From: a virus
IMG/VR virus record: IMGVR_UViG_3300032282_003481
Location: 1-35,292 of that record
Strand: one strand, 5' to 3'
Length of the DNA: 35,292 nt
Shown here: in pieces, positions 5,280 through 11,619 of the stretch
How the letters are laid out: each line of letters begins with the position of its first letter
Position numbering within the stretch: position 1 is the first letter of the stretch
Made by a program: the position numbers and the translations under genes
The notes under the pieces: generated by a model
What the model was told of the DNA's origin: nothing
Databases searched by the model: none
Seen by the model: the letters and a program-made list of their open reading frames with translations, nothing else

Positions 5280-7361
5280 ATGACAGCAGTGGCGCCTATC
5301 AACCCCTCCCTGCGCCGCCTTGAAGCCCCCTCCGAACTGCGGGGCCTGCAAGGCTGGCTGATCTGGCGGTACGAGGCCGAGCCCGGCACCGGCAAGATGC
5401 TGAAGGTCCCGTACTGGGCCGGCGGCAGCAAGCGGTTCGGCAAGCAGGGTTCGCCCGAGGACCGCGCCAAGCTGGTGACGTTCCCGGCGGCCCGAGACGC
5501 GGCGTCCAAGCGCGGCTTCGACGGCGTGGGCCTCGCCCTGCTGCCCGAGTTCGGCGTGACCGCCCTCGACTTCGACCACTGTGTCGGAGACGACAGCCGC
5601 CTGCCGCCCGAGGTGCAGGCCATCGTCAGCGACACCTACGCCGAGTACAGCCCGAGCGGCAAAGGCGTGCGCGCCTTCGTCAAGGGCGTGCTGGGCAACA
5701 ACAAGAGCCACCGTGGCAAGAACCATGACTGGGGTTTCGAGACCTTCAGCACGAAGGGCTTCGTCACCTTCACCGGCCATCCGCTCCCGTTCACCGAGGC
5801 GCTGGGCCTGGACGACTACATCGCGCCCGTCAACGAACAGGTGCTGGCCCTTTGCCGGCGCCGCTTCGAGGGGACGCAGACCCAAGAGAGCGGCGAGATC
5901 GACCCCTTCGAGGCGGCCATGCTGCTGCGGCCCCTCGGCTACACCCTCGAAGACGCCACCACCCTGCTCTACGACGTGGACCCGAGCGAGCCGCGCGACG
6001 TGTGGATACAGACAGGCATGGCCCTGCACCACGAATTCGAGGGCGGCGAAGAGGGCTTCGACCTGTGGGACACGTGGTCGAGCGGCGGGGCGCAGTACCC
6101 TGGGACCGAGGCCCTGCGCACCCAGTGGCAGAGCTTCGACCGCCACGACCTGAGCCGGCGCCCCATCACCATGGCGACGCTGCGGAAGATGTCCAACGAG
6201 CGGCGGGCGCAGTCGGGACAGCCGCCAAGGTCTTTTGACCTGATCAGCCGCGCCGCTGAAGAAGCGCGGAGCAACGCAGCGGAGACCAACCCCGACCGCT
6301 ACGCCACACCCGAGGACTGGACCGGAAAGTACCGCGTCTATTCCGGCGGAGAATTTGCCTCAAGGCCCGCGCCTAAGTGGATAATCAAGGGCGTACTGCC
6401 CGAGGCCGACCTCGGCGTGATCTATGGCCAGAGCGGCAGCGGCAAGAGCTTCGCCATCCTCGACCTCGCCATGGCCATCTGCCGGGGCGGCGAGTGGCGG
6501 GGCCAGAAGGTCAAACAGGGCCGCGTCCTGTACGTGGCGGCCGAAGGCGGCGGGGGCGTCTCGCAGCGGCTTAAGGCTTACGAGCAGCACCACAACATCA
6601 GCATCGCGTCGCTGCCCCTGGGCATCATCCACGACGCTCCGAACCTGCTGGCCGAAGAGGACGTGACCGCGCTGGTCAAGGCGATCATCGGCGCTGGGTC
6701 GGGCGACATGATCATCCTCGACACCCTGGCGCAGGTCATGCCGGGCGCCAACGAGAACAGCGGCGAGGACATGGGCTTGGCCCTGCGCCACTGCCGCGCC
6801 ATCCGAGAGGCGACCGGCTCCATGGTCATGCTGGTCCACCACAGCGGCAAAGACCAGAGCAAGGGCGCGCGGGGCTGGAGCGGCCTGCGCGGGGCGTCCG
6901 ACGTGGAGTTTGAGGTCACCTACGAGAAGGGCGACCCGGCGCGGGTGCTGCGCGTGTCCAAACAGAAGGACGGGCGCGACGACCTAGCCTGGGCGTTTAA
7001 ACTGACCGAAGTGCCGCTGGGCATGGACGACGACGGCGACGTGATTAGCTCCATGGTCGTCGAGGAAACCGAGATGCCGGCCGCGCCGCCGCCTGAAGAG
7101 CGGCCCGTCCCCGGCAAGCGCAAGCTCGACACCTGGGAACTGGTCGTGATGGAGGCGATCACCCTGATCGACCCGAAGATCACCAGCGTCACCGTCGAGC
7201 AGCTTATCACCCTGGCCGTGAACACCGTCGCCGGGCCGAACGAAGACCAGCGCGACTTCCGCGAGGCCAACGTGCGTCACGCCATCACCCGCCTGAGCAC
7301 AGGCAAGGGGGCCATGCTGGCGGTCGCCCACGGCAAAGTCGAGTTTCTAGCGGGTCTGTAA
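5280..7361 (+). CDS. PrimPol-RepA-type primase-helicase
   Basis: A 693-residue bifunctional replication protein. Residues about 20-190 look like an archaeo-eukaryotic primase/PrimPol domain: L-D-F-D-H (Asp97 and Asp99, likely metal ligands) and Y-A-E-Y-S-P-S-G-K-G-V-R. Residues about 215-300 (W-I-Q-T-G-M-A-L-H-H-E-F, then F-D-L-W-D-T-W-S) resemble the PriCT-type region that links primase to helicase. Residues about 370-570 are a RecA-like helicase of the RepA/AAA_25 group: Walker A G-Q-S-G-S-G-K-S (Lys389), Walker B I-I-L-D-T-L (Asp481), and V-H-H-S-G-K with G-A-R-G-W-S-G-L-R. It would synthesise primers and unwind the fork for the family A polymerase downstream. No strong RBS precedes ATG 5280, which is 11 bases after the HTH stop, so coupled translation is likely. 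Confidence 0.85.
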   Translation: MTAVAPINPSLRRLEAPSELRGLQGWLIWRYEAEPGTGKMLKVPYWAGGSKRFGKQGSPEDRAKLVTFPAARDAASKRGFDGVGLALLPEFGVTALDFDHCVGDDSRLPPEVQAIVSDTYAEYSPSGKGVRAFVKGVLGNNKSHRGKNHDWGFETFSTKGFVTFTGHPLPFTEALGLDDYIAPVNEQVLALCRRRFEGTQTQESGEIDPFEAAMLLRPLGYTLEDATTLLYDVDPSEPRDVWIQTGMALHHEFEGGEEGFDLWDTWSSGGAQYPGTEALRTQWQSFDRHDLSRRPITMATLRKMSNERRAQSGQPPRSFDLISRAAEEARSNAAETNPDRYATPEDWTGKYRVYSGGEFASRPAPKWIIKGVLPEADLGVIYGQSGSGKSFAILDLAMAICRGGEWRGQKVKQGRVLYVAAEGGGGVSQRLKAYEQHHNISIASLPLGIIHDAPNLLAEEDVTALVKAIIGAGSGDMIILDTLAQVMPGANENSGEDMGLALRHCRAIREATGSMVMLVHHSGKDQSKGARGWSGLRGASDVEFEVTYEKGDPARVLRVSKQKDGRDDLAWAFKLTEVPLGMDDDGDVISSMVVEETEMPAAPPPEERPVPGKRKLDTWELVVMEAITLIDPKITSVTVEQLITLAVNTVAGPNEDQRDFREANVRHAITRLSTGKGAMLAVAHGKVEFLAGL

Positions 7362-7380
7362 TTTTTTGCCTGAACAGGTA

Positions 7381-7409
7381 TTGACCGCGCAATCGCTAGG
7401 TTGCAAAGT
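7381..7409 (+). promoter_or_regulatory. Promoter-like sequence in the 7362-7438 gap
   Basis: TTGACC at 7381-7386, a 17-base spacer and CAAAGT at 7404-7409. GCTAGGTT at 7395 resembles the GCTA -10 core reported for Caulobacter housekeeping promoters. It lies in a 77-base gap, long for this packed arm. Weak support. Confidence 0.3.
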
Positions 7410-7427
7410 CCGACCTACGCATAGGAA

Positions 7428-7437
7428 GGAGACCTGA
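7428..7437 (+). promoter_or_regulatory. Extended RBS motif GGAGACCTGA, copy 4
   Basis: Ends one base before the GTG at 7439 and is the reason that GTG is taken as the start. Confidence 0.7.
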
Positions 7438-7438
7438 G

Positions 7439-7636
7439 GTGCGCAGTCGCCAATACTACGAGTGCCTGTCCGACCAGCAGTTGGTGGGCGAGGCGCAGTT
7501 CGAGGCCAAGAGCGGCCGACCCCAGCCTGAACTTCTGGCCGTCCTGGCCGAGCGCTTCGACGAGACGCTGGACGAGGTGCGCCGGCTGGAAGACGAGCTT
7601 GAGGCCCTGGCCGCCGATCCAGGCGGCGCTTTCTGA
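7439..7636 (+). CDS. Hypothetical acidic helical protein
   Basis: A 65-residue acidic protein. The second half (E-R-F-D-E-T-L-D-E-V-R-R-L-E-D-E-L-E-A-L) is a likely amphipathic or coiled-coil helix. It begins with GTG after the GGAGACCTGA element. No family is recognised. It is the first of a group of small helical proteins between the primase-helicase and the nuclease gene. Confidence 0.6.
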   Translation: MRSRQYYECLSDQQLVGEAQFEAKSGRPQPELLAVLAERFDETLDEVRRLEDELEALAADPGGAF

Positions 7637-7641
7637 TCACT

Positions 7642-7649
7642 GTTTACAC
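7642..7649 (-). repeat. GTGTAAAC word (GTTTACAC on +), copy 5
   Basis: Intergenic, 17 bases before ATG 7666. Its flanks are TGTTTACACA, so it lacks the usual outer C/G. Confidence 0.7.
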
Positions 7650-7665
7650 AAGGAAGACCTGAACC

Positions 7666-8223
7666 ATGTCCATCGAAATCACCTTCGTCGCCCCCAACGC
7701 CAAGGCGCTGCGGGAACAGATTTTCGACTACTTGACCATCTGGCCCTCGACCGACACCGTGGCGGAAGACCGTCCGCTGCGGACCAGCGTCGAGCAGCCG
7801 GCCCCCGGCGCCGTTCTGGGCGCGTACACCGGCGGCGCTGGTCCTGCGCCCGGCGCCAAGCTGGCCCGGCCGCCGAAGCAGGCGCCCGAGCCCATCGAGG
7901 AGCCCAAGGCCGAGGAGCCCAAGGCCGAGGAGCCCAAAACCGACCCCCAGCCGGAAGCGTCGCCTATTGCGACTGCGGAGCCCCAGCCTTCTACCTCGGA
8001 AGCTGGATCGGCCGTGAACGACGCTGGTACTGCGACGACTGCTGAGCGCACCATCTCTTACGCGGACGTTAAGAACGCCGTGCTGCAACTGTCCGTCGCG
8101 CGCGGCCGGGAGACGGTGTTCGCCCTGCTGAACAAGTACGGCGCCAACAAGTCGGCCCAGGAGATCGACCCGGCCCACTACGCCGACGTGATGGAAACCA
8201 TTGCCGCTCTGATGGAGGGCTGA
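7666..8223 (+). CDS. Low-complexity linker protein with a C-terminal helical domain
   Basis: A 185-residue protein in three parts. The N-terminal 35 residues look folded (I-E-I-T-F-V-A-P-N-A-K-A-L-R-E-Q). A Pro/Glu/Ala/Lys-rich linker (about 40-120) contains three tandem E-E-P-K-A units. The C-terminal 55 residues (Y-A-D-V-K-N-A-V-L-Q-L-S-V-A-R-G-R-E, then A-L-L-N-K-Y-G-A) form a compact helical domain that I have seen at the ends of phage replication-associated proteins. It carries no catalytic motif. It may tether partners at the replication fork, but that is a guess. AAGGAAGACCTGAACC precedes ATG 7666, a variant of the common start element. Confidence 0.65.
   Translation: MSIEITFVAPNAKALREQIFDYLTIWPSTDTVAEDRPLRTSVEQPAPGAVLGAYTGGAGPAPGAKLARPPKQAPEPIEEPKAEEPKAEEPKTDPQPEASPIATAEPQPSTSEAGSAVNDAGTATTAERTISYADVKNAVLQLSVARGRETVFALLNKYGANKSAQEIDPAHYADVMETIAALMEG
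7897..7941 (+). repeat. Three 15-base tandem units in the linker protein
   Basis: GAGGAGCCCAAGGCC at 7897-7911 and 7912-7926 and an imperfect third copy at 7927-7941 encode E-E-P-K-A. Replication slippage is a likely origin. Confidence 0.8.
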
Positions 8224-8227
8224 CGCC

Positions 8228-8719
8228 ATGTGGTCCCCGCAAACCAAATCTCAAGTCGCCCCCCTGAAGGTCGTGTTGCTGAGCGAGCACACCGAGACCT
8301 TTAAGGCCCTGGAGCGCAAGCTCGATGCCATGTCGTCCAAGATCGACGTGCTGACCGGCCTCATGCTGGCCATGTCTCGGACCGTTCCGCCCCTAGTGAC
8401 GGAGGCCGGCGTGCCTCCTGTTGAGGACGCCGCCGAAAAGCTTGAAGAGGAACTGCCCTTTATCGAAACCGCGCCGGAGCAAAAGACGCGAAACTCGGTG
8501 GGCCGCTTCGCCATACAGGATAAGCTGCTCAACCGCCTGCGCAGCAAGAAAACCGGCGACTTCGTTTTCATCCCGGCCGGCATCGTCACGTCCAAGAAAG
8601 CCTTGGTGTCGCGGGCGTGGCGGTTGTTTGAGGGTGGCGGCCTTGTGACGGTGGTTGAGATGCCTGACGGCTACAAAGTCATCAAGCGGGCGCCGCTGCC
8701 TCGGGGGCCGATGCCGTGA
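8228..8719 (+). CDS. Hypothetical 163-residue protein
   Basis: The N-terminal third includes a probable helix pair (F-K-A-L-E-R-K-L-D-A-M-S-S-K-I-D-V-L) compatible with a short coiled coil. The C-terminal half has F-V-F-I-P-A-G-I-V-T-S-K-K-A-L-V-S-R-A-W, then V-T-V-V-E-M-P-D-G-Y-K-V-I-K-R. That is a small alpha/beta or winged-helix-like module with a basic face, so nucleic-acid binding is possible. Its last codons overlap the GTG of the next gene. I do not recognise the family. Confidence 0.6.
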   Translation: MWSPQTKSQVAPLKVVLLSEHTETFKALERKLDAMSSKIDVLTGLMLAMSRTVPPLVTEAGVPPVEDAAEKLEEELPFIETAPEQKTRNSVGRFAIQDKLLNRLRSKKTGDFVFIPAGIVTSKKALVSRAWRLFEGGGLVTVVEMPDGYKVIKRAPLPRGPMP

Positions 8720-9036
8720 ACATCTGGCCCTGGAGCAAGCTGCGCGAGCAGGATCAGTCCCTGACCCGACTGACGCGCGACAACGCCCTGCTTACACGCC
8801 GCCTGGACTGGCACGTCGTCGAGTACAAGCGGCTGATGTCCGAGACGGCGCGCAAGGAGCAGGACCATGCGGACGCGCTAGAGGCGGCTAACGCCAAGAA
8901 CGCGGACTTGCATGCGTACTTCGCCAAGGAACTGCGTAAGTATCAGCTTACGATCAAGGAGCTTCACGTAGACCGCAGTGAGTTGGTGCGTAGGATTGGC
9001 GTGTTGGAACAGAAACGCGAACCCAAGGAGACCTGA
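8716..9036 (+). CDS. Coiled-coil protein with N-terminal NIWPW
   Basis: A 106-residue protein starting with GTG at 8716 (GTGA overlap). After the short aromatic N-terminus (N-I-W-P-W) almost the whole chain is a charged helix with heptad spacing. The next gene encodes a similar protein that also opens with W-P-F and then a long coil. The two may be diverged duplicates or partners in one coiled-coil complex. No other motif is seen. The stop overlaps the GGAGACCTGA element of the next gene. Confidence 0.6.
   Translation: MNIWPWSKLREQDQSLTRLTRDNALLTRRLDWHVVEYKRLMSETARKEQDHADALEAANAKNADLHAYFAKELRKYQLTIKELHVDRSELVRRIGVLEQKREPKET
9027..9036 (+). promoter_or_regulatory. Extended RBS motif GGAGACCTGA, copy 5
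   Basis: Its final TGA is the stop codon of the 8716-9036 gene, and the element drives the GTG at 9039. It is both a stop and a start signal. Confidence 0.7.
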
Positions 9037-9038
9037 CC

Positions 9039-9326
9039 GTGTGGCCGTTCACTACGATTTCTATGCTCCGCCGCGAACTGGACGAGACCAAGCACAACTT
9101 GGCCGAACTGGAGCGGCTGGCTGACCAGAACCTGATCCTGCTGCACGACCGCAAGCGCATCATCAAGCAGCAGGACGCCGACATCGCGCGCCTGCGCGAC
9201 GAAATCGTGTCCTATCAGAAGGAACTGGACACGGTTCGGGCGGCCCTGGATCAGGCGCAAAAGAACGACAGCCCTCGCGACGCTAAGACGGGCAAGTTCA
9301 CCAAGCGCGCGTCCGATGTCGTCTGA
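9039..9326 (+). CDS. Coiled-coil protein with N-terminal WPF
   Basis: A 95-residue protein. Residues about 10-75 form a near-continuous charged helix (L-R-R-E-L-D-E-T-K-H-N-L-A-E-L-E-R-L). The end A-K-T-G-K-F-T-K-R-A is basic and probably disordered. Its layout matches the preceding gene. The GTG start is fixed by the GGAGACCTGA element two bases upstream. It overlaps the next small gene by 11 bases. Function unknown. Confidence 0.6.
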   Translation: MWPFTTISMLRRELDETKHNLAELERLADQNLILLHDRKRIIKQQDADIARLRDEIVSYQKELDTVRAALDQAQKNDSPRDAKTGKFTKRASDVV

Positions 9327-9477
9327 CCAAGAGGCCAAGGTGCGTGCTGTGCTGGCGTGGCTTGACGGCCAAGCCGCGCACAGCCGCACGGTCGGCTACT
9401 ACGCCGACGCCTACGAGATCGCGGCCGAGCGTCTGCGCGAGGCCCTGGAACTTAACGACGACAGTACGGAGACCTGA
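9316..9477 (+). CDS. Hypothetical 53-residue protein
   Basis: The ATG at 9316 lies within the end of the previous gene. The product ([12 protein letters not shown], then [17 protein letters not shown]) reads as two amphipathic helices. Its stop is the TGA of the GGAGACCTGA element that starts the nuclease gene. This tight packing supports it as real and coupled. No family is known to me. Confidence 0.5.
   Translation: MSSDQEAKVRAVLAWLDGQAAHSRTVGYYADAYEIAAERLREALELNDDSTET
9468..9477 (+). promoter_or_regulatory. Extended RBS motif GGAGACCTGA, copy 6
   Basis: Again the final TGA closes the upstream gene, while the GGAG serves the ATG at 9480. Confidence 0.7.
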
Positions 9478-9479
9478 AC

Positions 9480-10655
9480 ATGGCTGAACACGCACGGCTG
9501 AGCCCGTCCGGCGCCCACCGATGGATGCGCTGCCCCGGCTCGCTGCGCCTTGAAGAGCCGATCCCCGACACCGGCTCTCGCTACGCCGACGAGGGCACGG
9601 CGGCCCACGAACTGGCGTCGTGGATGCTGCAAGAGGACCGCACCCAGGAGCATGCCGAGGCCCTGATCGGCCTCGCCGGCATCGAGGTCGCGGGCGAGGT
9701 CTGGCCGGTCACCCAGGAGATGGTGGATCACTGTTGGGACTACGCCAAGCTGGTGCGCGAGTACGCCGGCGCCTCGCCCCTGCTGATCGAGCAGCGGCTG
9801 AGCTTCAGCCACGTCGTCGGCGTGCCCGACCAGTTCGGCACGTCAGACGCCGTGATCCTGGGCGACGACACCCTGTACGTCGTGGACCTGAAGTACGGCA
9901 TGGGCGTCAAGGTGGACGCCGCCGACAACGAGCAGCTTCAAATCTACGCCCTGGGGGCGCTGAACGAGAACGAGTTTCTGGGCGACTTCAAGTACGTGCA
10001 GTTGGTCATCCACCAGCCGCGCCAGAACCACGTCTCCGAATTCGTCATGCCTGTCGAGGCGCTGCACGCCTTCGGCCAGACCGTGAAGGAGGCCGCCACG
10101 CTGGCGCTGTCGGACAGCGCGCCGCTGGCCCCCGGCGAGAAGCAATGCCGCTGGTGCAAGGCCAAGGCGTCGTGTCCGGCGCTGAAGGATGAGGTGCTGC
10201 AACTCGTGGCGGCCGACGTGTCCGAGTTCGATGACCTGACGCCGGCCAACGTCGTCTCGGAAGGCGACCCCAACTGGCTGGCGTCGGCCATGGACAAGGT
10301 CGGGCTGGTCGAGGACTGGTGCAAAGCCGTCCGCGCCGAGGTCGAGCGACTGCTGATGGCTGGCGACGAGGTGCCCGGCTACAAGCTGGTCGAGGGGCGC
10401 CAAGGCCCCCGCAAGTGGGCCGACGCCGCCAGCGTCGAGGAGACCCTGAAGTCCTGGCGCCTGCGCAAGGACGAGATGTACGATTTCAGCTTGATTTCTC
10501 CGACGACGGCGGAGAAGGTGCTGACCCCGGCGAGGTGGGAGAAGCTGCAAAAGCAGATCGTCCGCACGCCTGGGAAACCGTCTGTGGCCCCGGCCACCGA
10601 TAAGCGTCCTGCCATCGCTGGTGGCGCCGCTACTGCCGATGAATTTGACGTTTGA
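9480..10655 (+). CDS. DUF2800 RecB/Cas4-like PD-(D/E)XK nuclease
   Basis: A 391-residue predicted exonuclease or recombination nuclease of the DUF2800 family. The family opening [15 protein letters not shown] is at residues 7-21, followed by [10 protein letters not shown] (motif with His/Glu). The catalytic core is G-T-S-D-A-V-I then V-V-D-L-K-Y-G-M-G (Asp and Lys of PD-x-D/E-x-K) and Q-L-Q-I-Y-A-L-G-A. Late in the protein [10 protein letters not shown] plus the early Cys recalls the Fe-S cluster of Cas4/AddB nucleases. It lies next to the DUF2815 ssDNA-binding protein, the usual partnership in phage replication/recombination modules. Activity itself is inferred from family. Confidence 0.85.
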   Translation: MAEHARLSPSGAHRWMRCPGSLRLEEPIPDTGSRYADEGTAAHELASWMLQEDRTQEHAEALIGLAGIEVAGEVWPVTQEMVDHCWDYAKLVREYAGASPLLIEQRLSFSHVVGVPDQFGTSDAVILGDDTLYVVDLKYGMGVKVDAADNEQLQIYALGALNENEFLGDFKYVQLVIHQPRQNHVSEFVMPVEALHAFGQTVKEAATLALSDSAPLAPGEKQCRWCKAKASCPALKDEVLQLVAADVSEFDDLTPANVVSEGDPNWLASAMDKVGLVEDWCKAVRAEVERLLMAGDEVPGYKLVEGRQGPRKWADAASVEETLKSWRLRKDEMYDFSLISPTTAEKVLTPARWEKLQKQIVRTPGKPSVAPATDKRPAIAGGAATADEFDV

Positions 10656-10680
10656 CCTTTGTGAAACTGGAGAACTGACT

Positions 10681-11244
10681 ATGCCTAAGCTGCTGATCAA
10701 GAACGTGCGTATGGCTTTCCCGGCGCTCTTCGAGCCGGAAGCGTTTGGTGATGGCGACCCCGCCTACGGCGGTAAGTTCATCATCCCGCCGAACCATCCC
10801 CAAGTGGACGAAATCCGCAAGGCCATGGAAACGGCCGCTAAGGAGCGCTGGGCCGAGAAGGCTCCCGGCATCCTGAAGCTCCTCAAGGACGACAAGAAGG
10901 TCGCCTTCGTCGAAGGTCCGTACCGGAACAAGAACGGCGAGACCTACGACGGTTTCGAGGGCATGTTCACCCTGTCCACCCGCAACGGCGGCAAGAGCCC
11001 GGTGCGGCCCTCGGCCTTCGACGCCCAGAACCGCCCCGTGACGGCCGCTGACGGCGTCCTGTACGGCGGCTGCTACGTGGACGCCTCGGTCGAAATCTAC
11101 CCGCAGGACAACGGCTACGGCCGCCGCATCAACTGCTCCCTGCGCGGCGTCCGCAAGGTCTCGGACGGCGAGAGCTTCGGCGGCGGCACGCCGGCTTCGG
11201 CCGACGAGTTTGGCGCTCCGGCCGAGGTGGAGGACTTCGTCTGA
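10681..11244 (+). CDS. Enc34-type ssDNA-binding protein (DUF2815)
   Basis: A 187-residue single-stranded DNA-binding protein with an OB-fold of the DUF2815/Enc34 family. Family features seen: the opening L-L-I-K-N-V-R-M-A-F-P-A-L-F-E-P, then Y-G-G-K-F-I-I-P, K-N-G-E-T-Y-D-G-F-E-G-M-F, and G-V-L-Y-G-G-C-Y-V-D-A-S-V-E-I-Y-P-Q. The acidic C-terminal tail (E-V-E-D-F-V) is like SSB tails that recruit replication partners. I chose ATG 10681 because GGAGAACTGACT lies just before it, a variant of the common start element; the earlier frame overlaps the nuclease gene. It ends in an ATGA-type overlap with the GapR-like gene. Confidence 0.85.
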   Translation: MPKLLIKNVRMAFPALFEPEAFGDGDPAYGGKFIIPPNHPQVDEIRKAMETAAKERWAEKAPGILKLLKDDKKVAFVEGPYRNKNGETYDGFEGMFTLSTRNGGKSPVRPSAFDAQNRPVTAADGVLYGGCYVDASVEIYPQDNGYGRRINCSLRGVRKVSDGESFGGGTPASADEFGAPAEVEDFV

Positions 11245-11513
11245 TGTCCGACGAAGCGCCTATGGGCCACAACAGCGTTGCCGGTGACCGGCTTCGCACC
11301 ATCCTCGAACGCATCGAGCGTCTGGAGGAGGACAAGGCTTCCGTGACCACCGACATCAAAGAGGTGTACGCGGAAGCTAAAGGCGACGGCTTCGACGCCA
11401 AGGCCATCCGCAAGATCGTCGCCCTGCGCAAGCAGGACCGCACGAAACTGGCGGAAGACAAGGCCATGCTGGAGTTGTATGCTGCCGCCCTTGGCTGCCT
11501 GGACCTAGTCTAG
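11244..11513 (+). CDS. GapR-like DNA-binding protein (DUF2312)
   Basis: An 89-residue protein of the DUF2312/GapR family. The signature is visible: R-I-E-R-L-E-E-D-K, then I-K-E-V-Y-A-E-A-K-G-D-G-F-D-A-K-A-I-R-K and I-V-A-L-R-K. In alphaproteobacteria GapR is a nucleoid protein that clamps around overtwisted DNA ahead of forks and RNA polymerase and stimulates topoisomerases. A phage copy inside the replication module could manage supercoiling at its own fork or interfere with the host protein. It also starts with a phage-typical M-G-H-N-S extension. The ATG overlaps the SSB stop. This is one of two reasons for inferring an alphaproteobacterial host. Confidence 0.85.
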   Translation: MSDEAPMGHNSVAGDRLRTILERIERLEEDKASVTTDIKEVYAEAKGDGFDAKAIRKIVALRKQDRTKLAEDKAMLELYAAALGCLDLV

Positions 11514-11522
11514 CGCGCCTCC

Positions 11523-11572
11523 GCGCCCCCGGCTGGTTTCAGGTCCCGCCGGGGGCGCCCCTCTCTTCCTTA
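11523..11572 (+). terminator. Rho-independent-like terminator before the DNA polymerase
   Basis: A perfect 11-bp GC-rich stem pairs 11523-11533 with 11548-11558 across a 14-base loop, followed by a pyrimidine run (CCCTCTCTTCCTT). It lies in the 106-base gap between the GapR-like gene and the polymerase start and may set their expression ratio. Confidence 0.6.
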
Positions 11573-11619
11573 AGATTAACTTGTGGCTCGCGCTTTGCGC
11601 GGGACGTTGGAGGCTGCGC

